Shown here in pieces: positions 8,519 through 16,278 of a stretch of DNA of 19,248 bases. Location: assembly GCA_964597315.1 (NCBI GenBank), contig CAZQXD010000076.1, forward strand, positions 1 to 19,248, in the 5' to 3' direction. Position 1 is the first letter of the stretch. Each line of letters begins with the position of its first letter. The translations under genes and the position numbers were made by a program. Source of the stretch: CAZQXD01 sp964597315. GTDB lineage: Bacteria > Pseudomonadota > Gammaproteobacteria > Competibacterales > Competibacteraceae. The notes below the pieces were generated by a model that made no database searches, had not been told where the DNA came from, and was given only the letters and a program-made list of their open reading frames with translations.

Positions 8519-9475
8519 TCAGGGCGCCAGCCGAAAAGCCACGGCCGTACAGTTGTCGCCGCTGGGATAGGCGGCCTGGCGGGTGATCGCCACCAGTTCC
8601 GTGAACAAGCCCTCCAGTAGCTCCTCCAGAGACCGCTCCGGTTGATTCAGCAACGCCGGCCAGCGCTCGATAAACGCCATGGGTTCGCGCAAGTGCCACA
8701 AACCGTCGCTGGCCAGCAGATACACTCGGCCCGGCGCCAGGTCCAGTCGGCGGCGGTCGGCGCGGCCCCGCAAAAAGGCCGGCAGATTAGCGTCATGTAA
8801 GGGATAGAGGGTCGGTTCCAGGGAGGCGCCGAAAGGGGAGGCGTCGCTGAGGGTGGTCCCCAGAATGAACGCCTGGCTGAGCAGGGAACCGGGGTGGATA
8901 TGAACCTGTTGACGCCACTCGGATTCGTCGATCAGCCCCAGCATGGCCAGCTTGGTGGCCGGGACGTGATCCACGGTCAAGAAATCGGCCTGACAGCCAT
9001 CAACTGTATACAACCGGGAGTCGCCGGCGTGGAACATCAGGGCCTGGCCCGAGGGGGGGATTTCCAGCAAGGTCAGAGTACAGCCCGGTTCGCCCCCGTG
9101 GCGGCGCATCTCTTTGTGAAGCAGGGCGTGGAGGGTGTCCAGTTCGGCGGCCAGGTCGTCCAGATCATCCAAGGCCGGCAGTTGCAGAAGACCTTCCACG
9201 GCCAGTTCCGCTGCCTGACGGCCGAAACTGTGGCCGCCCATGCCGTCTAGCACCGCCAGCCGACGATGACCTTGGGACCAGTCTCTCAGGTGGCGGCGGG
9301 TCTCCACTTGATCGTGGAGATAGCGGGCGTTGCCGTCGACATCCACGATGAGGTAATTATCCTGGTTTTCGGAGCGGATGCCGTCCACGGGGCAGAGCAG
9401 GGTGCGGGCGGCAATGTCCAGTTGGACGACAGGAGAGTCAAAGGTGTTTTTGGTGATTTGGTTCATTGTGTTCAC
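8519..9475 (-). CDS. PP2C-family (PPM) Ser/Thr protein phosphatase
   Basis: 318 residues, a metal-dependent phosphatase of the PPM/PP2C fold that removes phosphate from Ser/Thr residues. The metal-binding motifs are present in order: ENQDN (36-40, Asp39), VLDGMGGH (75-82, Asp77/Gly78), GDSRLY (151-156), LLASDGLW (253-260, Asp257) and SGDNCTA (305-311, Asp307). No membrane segment or extra domain is evident, so the protein is probably soluble. Start: GTG at 9475 with GGGAGGG seven bases upstream; the ATG at 9466 would leave that site about 16 bases away, so GTG is preferred. A Ser/Thr kinase gene lies about 7 kb away in this window and could be its counterpart, although the genes are not adjacent. 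A divergent enoyl-CoA hydratase gene lies beyond a 441-bp spacer. Confidence 0.92.
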   Translation of the reverse strand: MNTMNQITKNTFDSPVVQLDIAARTLLCPVDGIRSENQDNYLIVDVDGNARYLHDQVETRRHLRDWSQGHRRLAVLDGMGGHSFGRQAAELAVEGLLQLPALDDLDDLAAELDTLHALLHKEMRRHGGEPGCTLTLLEIPPSGQALMFHAGDSRLYTVDGCQADFLTVDHVPATKLAMLGLIDESEWRQQVHIHPGSLLSQAFILGTTLSDASPFGASLEPTLYPLHDANLPAFLRGRADRRRLDLAPGRVYLLASDGLWHLREPMAFIERWPALLNQPERSLEELLEGLFTELVAITRQAAYPSGDNCTAVAFRLAP

Positions 9476-9916
9476 TACTAGGCCCTCCCTGGCCTGACTG
9501 TCGTAAGTCCAGTCGCTGGAAACGAGTCCCTTGTCCCTGGCGTCAAGGGGATGGATAGCTCACTGCGTCACTGGGTGGGTATCATCCTCTTTGTCACCCA
9601 CAGCCGCAAGTTTCGCGGCCAGGGCTTTATATCTGTTAGTCCCCGCCGATCAGTCGGGGTTCAGTGGGGCCAATAGGGGTATCCATGGCAAGGCAGACAC
9701 TTTTTTTGCATTGCAGCAGCCATGGGTCTATAACAATCTCTGGTTATACCCAATCCAGGGCCTAGGAAATAGCGGCTGTGCATGGACGCCCTTGAACGAA
9801 CCGCTGGGGCGAGGCACTATAAGATGCATTGTTGCAATGCGTCATAAACAAGACCCCGCGCCGTGCTTGCCATGGCGGTCTGTTGTCCCAAAATTTTCCC
9901 GAGTCAAGAGGTGAAC
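9476..9916. other. 441-bp divergent intergenic region with several dyads, no convincing gene
   Basis: This spacer holds the start regions of the PP2C gene (minus) and the enoyl-CoA hydratase gene (plus). Inverted repeats seen: GCCGC/GCGGC (9603-9619, 7-nt loop), CCCCG/CGGGG (9641-9659), TATAAC/GTTATA (9729-9748, 8-nt spacer, flanked by GGG/CCC at 9724-9751) and GCATTG-TTG-CAATGC (9826-9840). A T7 run lies near 9702-9708. A weak plus-strand promoter, TTGAAC (9792) with TATAAG (9818), has a 20-bp spacer, longer than ideal. The last dyad sits just after that TATAAG, where an operator could lie. An open frame across 9531-9914 has no ribosome site and no recognisable protein pattern. Confidence 0.4.
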
Positions 9917-10768
9917 ATGAGTCCGTCCAATGCTCTGCCCAACCGAGCCGATACCGGCTCTCAGGTCACTAATATCCATCACCCTCGTTTCGACAAGATT
10001 CTGCTGGAGCTGCCGGAGCCGGGTATTTACCGACTGACCATCAACCGGCCTCGGTCCCTCAACGCCCTCAATGTTCGCACCCTAGACGAGCTGTACGCCG
10101 CCATTTTGGAAGTGGCCAAGGACCCGGATGCCCGGGCGCTGCTGATCACCGGGGCCGGCAACAAGTCTTTCGTGGCCGGGGCCGACATCATGGAGATGCA
10201 GAGCTTTAGCGCCGTGGAGGCCCAGAGCTTTTCCCAAAAGGGGCTGAAAGTGTTCCGGGCGTTGGAGACCCTGCCGGTGCCCGCCATCGCCGTGGTCAAC
10301 GGATACTGTCTGGGCGGTGGCTGCGAGCTGGCCATGAGCTGTGACTGGATACTGGCCAGCGATACGGCGGTATTCGGCCAACCGGAGGTGGGGCTAGGGG
10401 TCACGCCTGGCTTCGGGGGCAGCCAGCGGCTATCCCGGCTGGTGGGTCGGGCCATGGCCCTGGAAATGGTCTGTAGCGGTCGGCAAGTGGGGGCCGATGA
10501 GGCGAAAACCATCGGCTTGGCCAACCACGTCTACCCGGCTGCGGAGCTCATGGAGCGGGCCATGGCCATGGCCCTGACCATCAGCCGCAAGGGACCGGTG
10601 GCGGTGCGGCTGGTCAAAGAGGCCGTACAGCGGGGGCAGGACTTGGACTTGGACAATGCCTGTGTGCTGGAAAGCCAGATTTTCGGCCTGAGCTTCTCCA
10701 CCGATGACCAGAAGGAGGGGATGTGCGCGTTTCTGGCCAAGCGCCGCCCGGAGTTCCAAAACCGCTAA
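9917..10768 (+). CDS. Enoyl-CoA hydratase/isomerase (crotonase) family protein
   Basis: 283 residues of the crotonase fold. Members add water to trans-2-enoyl-CoA in fatty-acid or amino-acid catabolism. Both catalytic glutamates of classical hydratases appear: Glu137 in GGGCELAM and Glu157 in GQPEVGLGVTPGFGG. The oxyanion-hole/CoA signature FVAGADIMEM is also present, near residue 90. Retention of both acids favours a true hydratase over an isomerase or decarboxylase. The N-terminus has about 25 extra, probably flexible residues. Start: ATG at 9917 with AAGAGGTG 4-5 bases upstream, a strong ribosome site; upstream in-frame starts lack one. No thiolase or acyl-CoA dehydrogenase gene is adjacent, so the pathway is undefined. 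The acyl-AMP ligase/acyltransferase gene in the same window is a possible functional relative. Confidence 0.9.
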   Translation: MSPSNALPNRADTGSQVTNIHHPRFDKILLELPEPGIYRLTINRPRSLNALNVRTLDELYAAILEVAKDPDARALLITGAGNKSFVAGADIMEMQSFSAVEAQSFSQKGLKVFRALETLPVPAIAVVNGYCLGGGCELAMSCDWILASDTAVFGQPEVGLGVTPGFGGSQRLSRLVGRAMALEMVCSGRQVGADEAKTIGLANHVYPAAELMERAMAMALTISRKGPVAVRLVKEAVQRGQDLDLDNACVLESQIFGLSFSTDDQKEGMCAFLAKRRPEFQNR

Positions 10769-10787
10769 TTGCGATTCCGCCGCCTGC

Positions 10788-10813
10788 AAACTTCGCTTTG
10801 TGGGCGAAGGTTT
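10788..10813 (+). terminator. Weak hairpin after enoyl-CoA hydratase gene
   Basis: AAACTTCGC (10788-10796) can pair with GCGAAGGTTT (10804-10813), with one bulged G and a 7-nt loop, 19 bases past the stop codon. Only TTCTTGG follows, so it is a poor intrinsic terminator. The rest of the 263-bp gap to 11031 holds short open frames but nothing I recognise. Confidence 0.3.
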
Positions 10814-11031
10814 CTTGGACGTCGCTGTTGAACGTTGAAGACTGCCGCCACATCGCCTCCCAGTACCTGATGCGCGCTGTGTACAAGCCGGTCAAGTCCG
10901 GTGCGCTGGGGAACACATGTTGGTGGCCTTGCCGGGCAACGTCGGCGACGGCCAGGCCCTGAGCGTCACGCGCCTAGGCTATTTTCGGCCGTCTCCCCGT
11001 CCTTTATACGGCGGCCTGGAGCGGCTAAGCT

Positions 11032-12255
11032 TTAAGATCTGAAGGTATCGGCATCACCCCCCGATTGCCCTACCCTATCCCGCCGGTGCCGCGCCGGCAG
11101 ATCCGCCGCCAGACCGAGGTCCGGTGCCAGCTCCGTGAACAAAGCCACATAGCCGCTCACGGCGCCCTCCTGGTCATGGATAACGCTGATTTCCAGCCAG
11201 ACTCCATGGCTCTCCCCAGATTTATGCCGTTGCGACATCTCGCCCCGCCAGTCCTTCTGGCTCGGTGGGGGCTGCCAAGGGTCGGCATCGGTGGTCCCGG
11301 CGGAGTCTGCGGTCAGCAGGCTGGGATGGTTGCCACGAATTTCATCGGCCTGGTAGCCGGTGATGCGGGTGAAGGCCGGATTGACGGTAGTGATGCGTAG
11401 CTGGGCGTCGGTGATCAGCACCCCTTGGGCGCTGCGCTGCACCGCCGCCGCGCTCAGGCGTAGCTGTTCCTCAGCCTGGCGGCGCTCGTGAATATCGATC
11501 AGGGCGCCGGCTGTTCCTTGGCCGTCGGTCACGGTGTGGGCATGGACACTCACCCAGCGATAGCCTCCTTCCCGGCGCAGGCAGCGCATTTCTCGGTGGC
11601 AGTGGGTGGCGCGGCCTTGGATCAGGGACTGGAACATGTCTTGGATACAGGCGCGGTCTTTGGGATGCAGAAAATCCCAGAACGGCCGCCCCAGGCTGTC
11701 GGCGATCGGATAGCCGCTCAGGCGTTCCCAGGCAGTATTCAGAAACGTCCAGTGGCCCTCGACGTCGGCCTGAAAGACGGCCTCCTGGATGCCCTCCACG
11801 GCCTCCCGGTAGCGGGCCTCGCTGGCGCTCAAGTTGCGCTGGGCTTCCAGCAGCGCCTGATGGCCGTCTCCCAGTTGCCGACCCATGGCCGCCACCCGTT
11901 CGGCGGTTTGCTGCAACTCGGCGATGGGCAGCAGCGGCGCCTGTTGATAGTACTGCCCGGCGCCGATCCGTCCGGCCAGCTCCTCTAGTTGGGTCAGGCC
12001 ATCCACCATGGCTTGGGTCTCCAGCCGGGCGCGCCAGCCCAGCAGCGCCCCCAGGCCCGCCCCCAGGGCCAGCAAGGCGGTCACGAACACCAGCCCCAGG
12101 GCCGGCAGTTCTCCTTGACGGGTCACCAGGGTGATGGACATCACCATGGACGCCAGCCCCAAACCGGCCAGCAGCAAGGGCAGCAGGGCAAGGCGCACAT
12201 AGCAGCGTCTGATCCAGCGGCGCAGGGGGGGCGAGGCGAATGTCACCGATGGCAT
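11032..12255 (-). CDS. Membrane-anchored tandem PAS-domain protein lacking an output domain
   Basis: 407 residues from the ATG at 12255. Two hydrophobic helices (about 19-44 and 51-73) suggest an inner-membrane hairpin with a short periplasmic turn. A helical linker (about 75-147) follows, then PAS 1 (about 148-260, including SGYPIADSLGRPFWDFLHPKDR and a PAC-like end DIHERRQAEEQL). PAS 2 (about 267-375) contains GVLITDAQLRITTVNPAFTRITGYQADEIRGNHPSLL. In related proteins a GGDEF, EAL or histidine-kinase domain follows the last PAS. Here the protein ends about 30 residues after PAS 2 in a polar tail (PARHRRDRVGQ...). It may be a sensor acting through a partner, or a truncated relic. Start: the frame extends to a TTG at 12360 overlapping the rlmM stop, but the ATG at 12255 has AAGGGAG about 10 bases upstream and puts the membrane helices near the N-terminus. 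Confidence 0.8.
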   Translation of the reverse strand: MPSVTFASPPLRRWIRRCYVRLALLPLLLAGLGLASMVMSITLVTRQGELPALGLVFVTALLALGAGLGALLGWRARLETQAMVDGLTQLEELAGRIGAGQYYQQAPLLPIAELQQTAERVAAMGRQLGDGHQALLEAQRNLSASEARYREAVEGIQEAVFQADVEGHWTFLNTAWERLSGYPIADSLGRPFWDFLHPKDRACIQDMFQSLIQGRATHCHREMRCLRREGGYRWVSVHAHTVTDGQGTAGALIDIHERRQAEEQLRLSAAAVQRSAQGVLITDAQLRITTVNPAFTRITGYQADEIRGNHPSLLTADSAGTTDADPWQPPPSQKDWRGEMSQRHKSGESHGVWLEISVIHDQEGAVSGYVALFTELAPDLGLAADLPARHRRDRVGQSGGDADTFRS

Positions 12256-12356
12256 GGCAAGCCGGCTCCCTTGGCGGGTCCCTCGGTATCCAGGGACATA
12301 CATGTCGAGGCGGGCCGGTGGCCCGTGATCCAGTGGTCCTAAGTATAGACCGGGTG

Positions 12357-13421
12357 TCAAGAATTCGATGTTCGTCGCAGATGTGCGGTGACTTCTTCGC
12401 GGTCGTGGTAGAGCTGTTTCAGGGTCAGTCGATGGGGCAGGTCCGCCAGGGTGTCGGCGATCAGTTCCCGACAGCGACCCAGCTCGGCATAACGTTTTTT
12501 CATGGGCAGTTTTAGATTGAAAATCGCTTCCCGGCAGTCCCCCCGGGCCAGCCAGTTGGCCGCCAGTTGGGCGATCCGGGCCGGTTGTTCCACCATGTCG
12601 CAGACCAGCCAGTCCACGGGCCGGGGCGGGCGGTAGCGAAAGCCATCAACCCGCAGATGCTCCACCAGCCCCGAGTCCAGCAGGGCGGGGTCCAGGGGGC
12701 CGTTGTCCACGGCCGTGACCCGCAGGTGGCGGCGCACCAACTGCCAAGTCCAGCCCCCCGGGGCGGCGCCCAGGTCCACGGCGGTCATGGCTGGGACCAG
12801 CCGCCGACGCCGCTCCTTATCATCCAGGAACCACAGCAAGGCTTCTTCCAGCTTCAGGGTGGAGCGGCTAGGGGCGGCCCGGGGAAACTTCAGCCGGGGA
12901 ATGCCCATGGGCCAGGGGGCGGCGTTGCCAGGCCGGGACAGGCCCACCCAGGCGTGGTGGCCCCCCAGGAACAGCACATGCAGCCGGGGCAGGGCGGGGT
13001 TATCGGGGATCAGCCGCCCGGCCCGGTCCAAGGCCCGCTCCAGGGGGACGGCCAGCTTCCGGCACAAGGTCTGCAATGCCTTACCGGCGTTGGTGTCGGC
13101 GGTCTCTAGCCAGACGCCGGACACCGCCGGGGCCAGTTGTTCCAGTGCCCCCAGTAGGGGACCGATGCGCTCCCCCTCCGGCAGTGACGGCAGTTCCAGG
13201 GCCGGGGTCACGAGCTGGCGGGGAAAAACCAGCACCCGGAAGTCCAGCCCGGCGGCCAGCCGCGCCCCGGCGTCGGCATCGTAAGGGGTGAAGGCCAGCC
13301 AGCCCCTGTCCGGTTTGGCCCGGACATAGCCGTGGATGCCCAGGGCTGCGGCCTGGTCCTGGATTTCGGCGGCGCACTCCCCCTCGAAACCGGGGCGGCA
13401 GTAAAGCAGGGTCTGGGTCAT
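12357..13421 (-). CDS. rlmM: 23S rRNA (cytidine-2'-O)-methyltransferase RlmM
   Basis: 354 residues, close to E. coli RlmM (about 366). RlmM 2'-O-methylates C2498 of 23S rRNA using SAM. The N-terminal half is the THUMP-like RNA-binding part (LLYCRPGFEGECAAEI at the start is typical). The C-terminal Rossmann methyltransferase shows the SAM motif DLGAAPGGWTW (216-226). The expected K-D-K-E catalytic set is visible as Lys190 (STLKLEEAL), Asp275 (CDMVEQP), Lys304 (NLKLPMKKR) and a Glu near 342 (REEVT). The ATG at 13421 shares its A with the TGA stop of bioA (TGATG), so translation is probably coupled; GGGAG lies just upstream. A GTG one codon earlier (13424) is an alternative. The PAS gene follows on the same strand. 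Confidence 0.93.
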   Translation of the reverse strand: MTQTLLYCRPGFEGECAAEIQDQAAALGIHGYVRAKPDRGWLAFTPYDADAGARLAAGLDFRVLVFPRQLVTPALELPSLPEGERIGPLLGALEQLAPAVSGVWLETADTNAGKALQTLCRKLAVPLERALDRAGRLIPDNPALPRLHVLFLGGHHAWVGLSRPGNAAPWPMGIPRLKFPRAAPSRSTLKLEEALLWFLDDKERRRRLVPAMTAVDLGAAPGGWTWQLVRRHLRVTAVDNGPLDPALLDSGLVEHLRVDGFRYRPPRPVDWLVCDMVEQPARIAQLAANWLARGDCREAIFNLKLPMKKRYAELGRCRELIADTLADLPHRLTLKQLYHDREEVTAHLRRTSNS

Positions 13422-14773
13422 CACTCCCGGGTCGCCCGCTCGATGCCCTCCCAGGCTACATCGGCCAGAAAGTCGATCTCCTCCGGGGTGATGACGTAAG
13501 GCGGCATAAAGTACACCACATTGCCCAGGGGCCGGAGCAGGGCGCCCCGGCTCAGGGCATGCTGGTAGACCCGGATGCCCCGGCGCTCCTGCCAGGGGAA
13601 GGGTTCCCGGGTGGCCTTGTCCTTGACCATCTCCATGGCCAGGATCATGCCAGTTTGGCGAACCTCGCCCACATGGGGATGGTCCTTGAAGCGCTCGGTG
13701 GCGGCGCTCATCCGGGCGGCCAGGCGGCGGTTATTGGCCAGCACATCGTCGGTCTCGAAAATATCCAGGGTGGCCAGGGCCGCCCGGCAGGCCAGGGGGT
13801 TGCCGGTGTAGCTATGGGAGTGCAGAAAGGCGCTGAGCTTCTGGTAGTCGTCGTAAAAGGCCCGGTATACAGTATCCGAGGTGAGCACCGCGCACAGGGG
13901 CAGGTAGCCCCCGGTCAGGCCCTTGGACAGGCACATGAAGTCCGGGCTGATGCCGGCCTGCTCGCAGGCGAACAGCGTCCCGGTGCGACCGAAGCCCACG
14001 GCGATCTCATCGGCGATCAGGTGTATCCCGTGGCGGTCGCAGGCGTCTCGCAGCAGGGTCAGGTAGCGGGGATCGTACATACGCATTCCCCCGGCGCACT
14101 GGACCAGGGGTTCGACGATCACCGCCGCCACCTCGGCGGCCTGCTCGGCCAGCACCCGTTCGGTGTGCTGAAACATGCGCTCGGCGTAGTGGGCGGGGGT
14201 TTCCCCCGGCTCCCGGTGCCAGGTGTCCGGGGCAGGCACGCTGATGGCCTCCATGAGCAGGGGCTGGTAGGTGTCCTTGTAGAGCTGCACGTTGCCCACC
14301 GCCAGCGCCCCCAGGGTCTCCCCATGGTAGCTGTTGGTGAGGGTGACAAAACGGGTCTTGCGGGGCTGGCCGTTGTTGCGCCAGTAGTGGAAGCTCATTT
14401 TCAGAGCCACCTCCACCCCCGAAGAGCCGTTGTCGGCATAGAACACCCGTTCCAGCCCCGGCGGGGTGAGCGCCACCAGCCGCTCGGACAGGGCCACCAC
14501 CGGTTCATGGGTACAGCCGCTCAGGATCACCTGTTCCAGGGACTCCAGTTGATCCCGGAGGGCGGCGTTGATACGGGGGTTGGCATGGCCGAACAGGTTG
14601 ACCCACCAGGAACTGACGGCGTCCAGATAGCGGTTGCCCTGAAAATCCTCCAGCCACACCCCCTGGCCCCGGCGCACGGGAATCAGGGGCAGCCACTCAT
14701 GGTCTTTCATCTGGGTGCAGGGATGCCAGAGTACGGCCAGGTCGCGGTCGATCAGGGTTTGGTTGTCGGGCAT
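13421..14773 (-). CDS. bioA: Adenosylmethionine-8-amino-7-oxononanoate aminotransferase BioA
   Basis: 450 residues, a PLP enzyme of the class-III aminotransferase family. It converts 7-keto-8-aminopelargonate to 7,8-diaminopelargonate in biotin synthesis, using SAM as amino donor. Visible: LWHPCTQMKDHE near the N-terminus (BioA-specific), NGSSGVEVALKM (about 115), SYHGETLGAL (about 148), IADEIAVGFGRTG (Asp255 contacts the PLP ring) and the PLP lysine in CLSKGLTGGYLPL (Lys284). HSYTGNPLACRAAL and the C-terminal VVYFMPPYVITPEEI also match BioA. Start: ATG at 14773 (MPDNQTLI) fits homologue N-termini; a GTG three codons earlier (14782) is possible. Neither has a strong ribosome site. No other bio gene is in the window, and no BirA-type operator (TTGTAAACC...GGTTTACAA) is visible in the spacer upstream. 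It overlaps rlmM by one base. Confidence 0.95.
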   Translation of the reverse strand: MPDNQTLIDRDLAVLWHPCTQMKDHEWLPLIPVRRGQGVWLEDFQGNRYLDAVSSWWVNLFGHANPRINAALRDQLESLEQVILSGCTHEPVVALSERLVALTPPGLERVFYADNGSSGVEVALKMSFHYWRNNGQPRKTRFVTLTNSYHGETLGALAVGNVQLYKDTYQPLLMEAISVPAPDTWHREPGETPAHYAERMFQHTERVLAEQAAEVAAVIVEPLVQCAGGMRMYDPRYLTLLRDACDRHGIHLIADEIAVGFGRTGTLFACEQAGISPDFMCLSKGLTGGYLPLCAVLTSDTVYRAFYDDYQKLSAFLHSHSYTGNPLACRAALATLDIFETDDVLANNRRLAARMSAATERFKDHPHVGEVRQTGMILAMEMVKDKATREPFPWQERRGIRVYQHALSRGALLRPLGNVVYFMPPYVITPEEIDFLADVAWEGIERATRE

Positions 14774-14901
14774 GGTGGTCACGGGCGGTCTGAATTACGG
14801 ATCGTTCAGTATCGCACGACGAATTCTGGGCCGCACCCTGGCCCTTGGCCGCCGGAAGGCCGACAATGGCGGTCGTCTCAACCCTGTCGGCGAGGTGATG
14901 G

Positions 14902-16185
14902 ATGCAAACCGAGGATGATTCTCCGGGCAAGGGGCGGGTGCTGGCCTGGGCCTTTTACGACTGGGCCAACTCCGCCTTTGCCACCACGGTGATGGCCGGA
15001 TTTTTTCCCCTGTTCTTCAAGCAGTACTGGAGTGGGGGGCTGAGCGTCACCGAGAGCAGCTTCTGGCTAGGGGTGGCCAACTCCGGGGCTTCCCTGGTGA
15101 TCGTGATTCTGGCCCCGCTGATCGGCGCCATCGCCGACCGGGCCGGGGCGAAGAAACGGTTGCTGACCCTGTTCGCGTTTCTGGGCATCGCCATGACCGC
15201 AGCCCTGTATTGGGTGGCCCAGGGCGCCTGGCCCCTGGCGGCGGCGGTCTACGCCCTGGCGGTGATCGGCTTCTCCGGGGCCAATGTGTTCTACGACGCC
15301 CTGCTGGTGGCGGTGGCCCCGGAGGAACGCTTCGACGCCGTTTCCGCCCTGGGTTTCGCCCTGGGTTATCTGGGTGGAGGGCTGCTGTTCGCCGGTAATG
15401 TGGTGATGACCCTGCACCCGGACTGGTTCGGGCTGAGGGACGCCGCCGAGGCGGTGCGGGTGGCTTTTTTGAGCGTGGCCCTGTGGTGGGCGCTGTTCTC
15501 CCTGCCGGTGTTGCTGTGGGTGCCCGAGCCTCGGGTTCCCAACCGTCTGGGGGGCGTGGCGGCGGTCCGGGCTGGGCTGACCCAGTTGCGGGAGACCTTC
15601 GCCCACGTCCGCCGGTTGCGAGTGGTGGGGTTGTTTCTGCTGGCCTATTGGCTGTATATCGACGGGGTGGACACGGTGGTGCGGATGGCCGTGGACTACG
15701 GACTGGCCCTGGGCTTCGATGCCAACAGCCTGATCCTGGCCCTGTTGATCGTCCAGTTCGTGGGCTTTCCGGCGGCCATTGTCTTTGGTCGGCTGGGGGA
15801 GCGGCTGGGGGCCAGGACCGGTATTTTCATCGGTATCGGCGCCTATGTACTCATCACTCTATGGGGGTATTTCATGAGCCAGACCTGGGAGTTCTACGGG
15901 CTGGCGGTGGCCATCGGCCTGGTGCAGGGGGGCATCCAGTCCCTGAGCCGCTCCCTGTACGCCCGTATCATCCCCCCGGACAAAGCCGGGGAGTTCTTCG
16001 GTTTCTATAACATGTTGGGCAAGTTCGCGGCGGTGCTGGGGCCGGTGCTGATGGGCGCCGTGGGCCTGGTCACCGGCAGCACCCGGGCCTCGATTCTGTC
16101 CTTGCTGGTCCTGTTCGCCCTGGGCGCCCTGCTGCTGGCCCGGGTGGACGAAGCCGAGGGGCGGCGCATGGCCCGAGGTCTTTAA
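14902..16185 (+). CDS. MFS transporter, UMF1/Atg22-like family
   Basis: 427 residues and highly hydrophobic, with about 11-12 membrane segments, so an inner-membrane transporter. The N-terminus AWAFYDWANSAFATTVMAGFFPLFFKQYW is the hallmark of the bacterial UMF1/Atg22-like branch. APLIGAIADRAGAKKRLL, with its D-R-G-x-R/K-like loop 2-3 motif, follows at about 72-90. In the second half, FGRLGERLGARTGIFIG is the mirrored loop and GGIQSLSRSLYARIIPPDKAGEFFGFYNMLGKFAAVLGP is strongly conserved in this branch. Substrates of bacterial members are largely unknown; amino-acid or small-molecule efflux is only an inference from yeast Atg22. Start: ATG at 14902 with GAGGTG 5 bases upstream. It is divergent from bioA across a spacer of about 130 bp, so shared regulation is possible. 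The kinase gene follows about 90 bases downstream. Confidence 0.88.
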   Translation: MQTEDDSPGKGRVLAWAFYDWANSAFATTVMAGFFPLFFKQYWSGGLSVTESSFWLGVANSGASLVIVILAPLIGAIADRAGAKKRLLTLFAFLGIAMTAALYWVAQGAWPLAAAVYALAVIGFSGANVFYDALLVAVAPEERFDAVSALGFALGYLGGGLLFAGNVVMTLHPDWFGLRDAAEAVRVAFLSVALWWALFSLPVLLWVPEPRVPNRLGGVAAVRAGLTQLRETFAHVRRLRVVGLFLLAYWLYIDGVDTVVRMAVDYGLALGFDANSLILALLIVQFVGFPAAIVFGRLGERLGARTGIFIGIGAYVLITLWGYFMSQTWEFYGLAVAIGLVQGGIQSLSRSLYARIIPPDKAGEFFGFYNMLGKFAAVLGPVLMGAVGLVTGSTRASILSLLVLFALGALLLARVDEAEGRRMARGL

Positions 16186-16230
16186 GCGCCGATATACGGA
16201 CAATACCGATAGGCCAAAGGGGGTAGTGTT

Positions 16231-16246
16231 CGCTAACCTGTTAGCG
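16231..16246. promoter_or_regulatory. 16-bp palindrome upstream of the kinase gene (operator candidate)
   Basis: CGCTAAC-CT-GTTAGCG is a 7-bp perfect dyad with a 2-bp centre, ending 32 bases before the kinase ATG at 16279. The short centre fits a dimeric regulator site better than an RNA hairpin. No regulator gene is adjacent, and I cannot assign a family. Confidence 0.4.
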
Positions 16247-16278
16247 TGTCGTTGGCATCACGGGACCGAGACTACTCC

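Noticed and set aside
9531..9914. 127-codon open frame in the PP2C/enoyl-CoA hydratase spacer
   Set aside because: No ribosome site, no family resemblance, unlikely residue pattern, and it overlaps the ribosome site of the real downstream gene.
10723..11042. Short open frames after the enoyl-CoA hydratase gene (10723-10962; and a 41-codon frame 10917-11042)
   Set aside because: One overlaps the end of a well-supported gene and both lack ribosome sites. Possible decayed coding sequence, but I could not match it to anything.
12354..12360. TTGACA at the end of rlmM as a -35 box for the PAS gene
   Set aside because: The nearest -10-like TATACT is only 7 bases away and no -10 lies at 16-18 bases; the hexamer includes the rlmM stop region.
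13559..14992. Long open frame (477 codons) on the plus strand opposite bioA
   Set aside because: It is antisense to a textbook bioA, has Gly/Gln/His-rich composition typical of GC-rich shadow frames and no recognisable domain.
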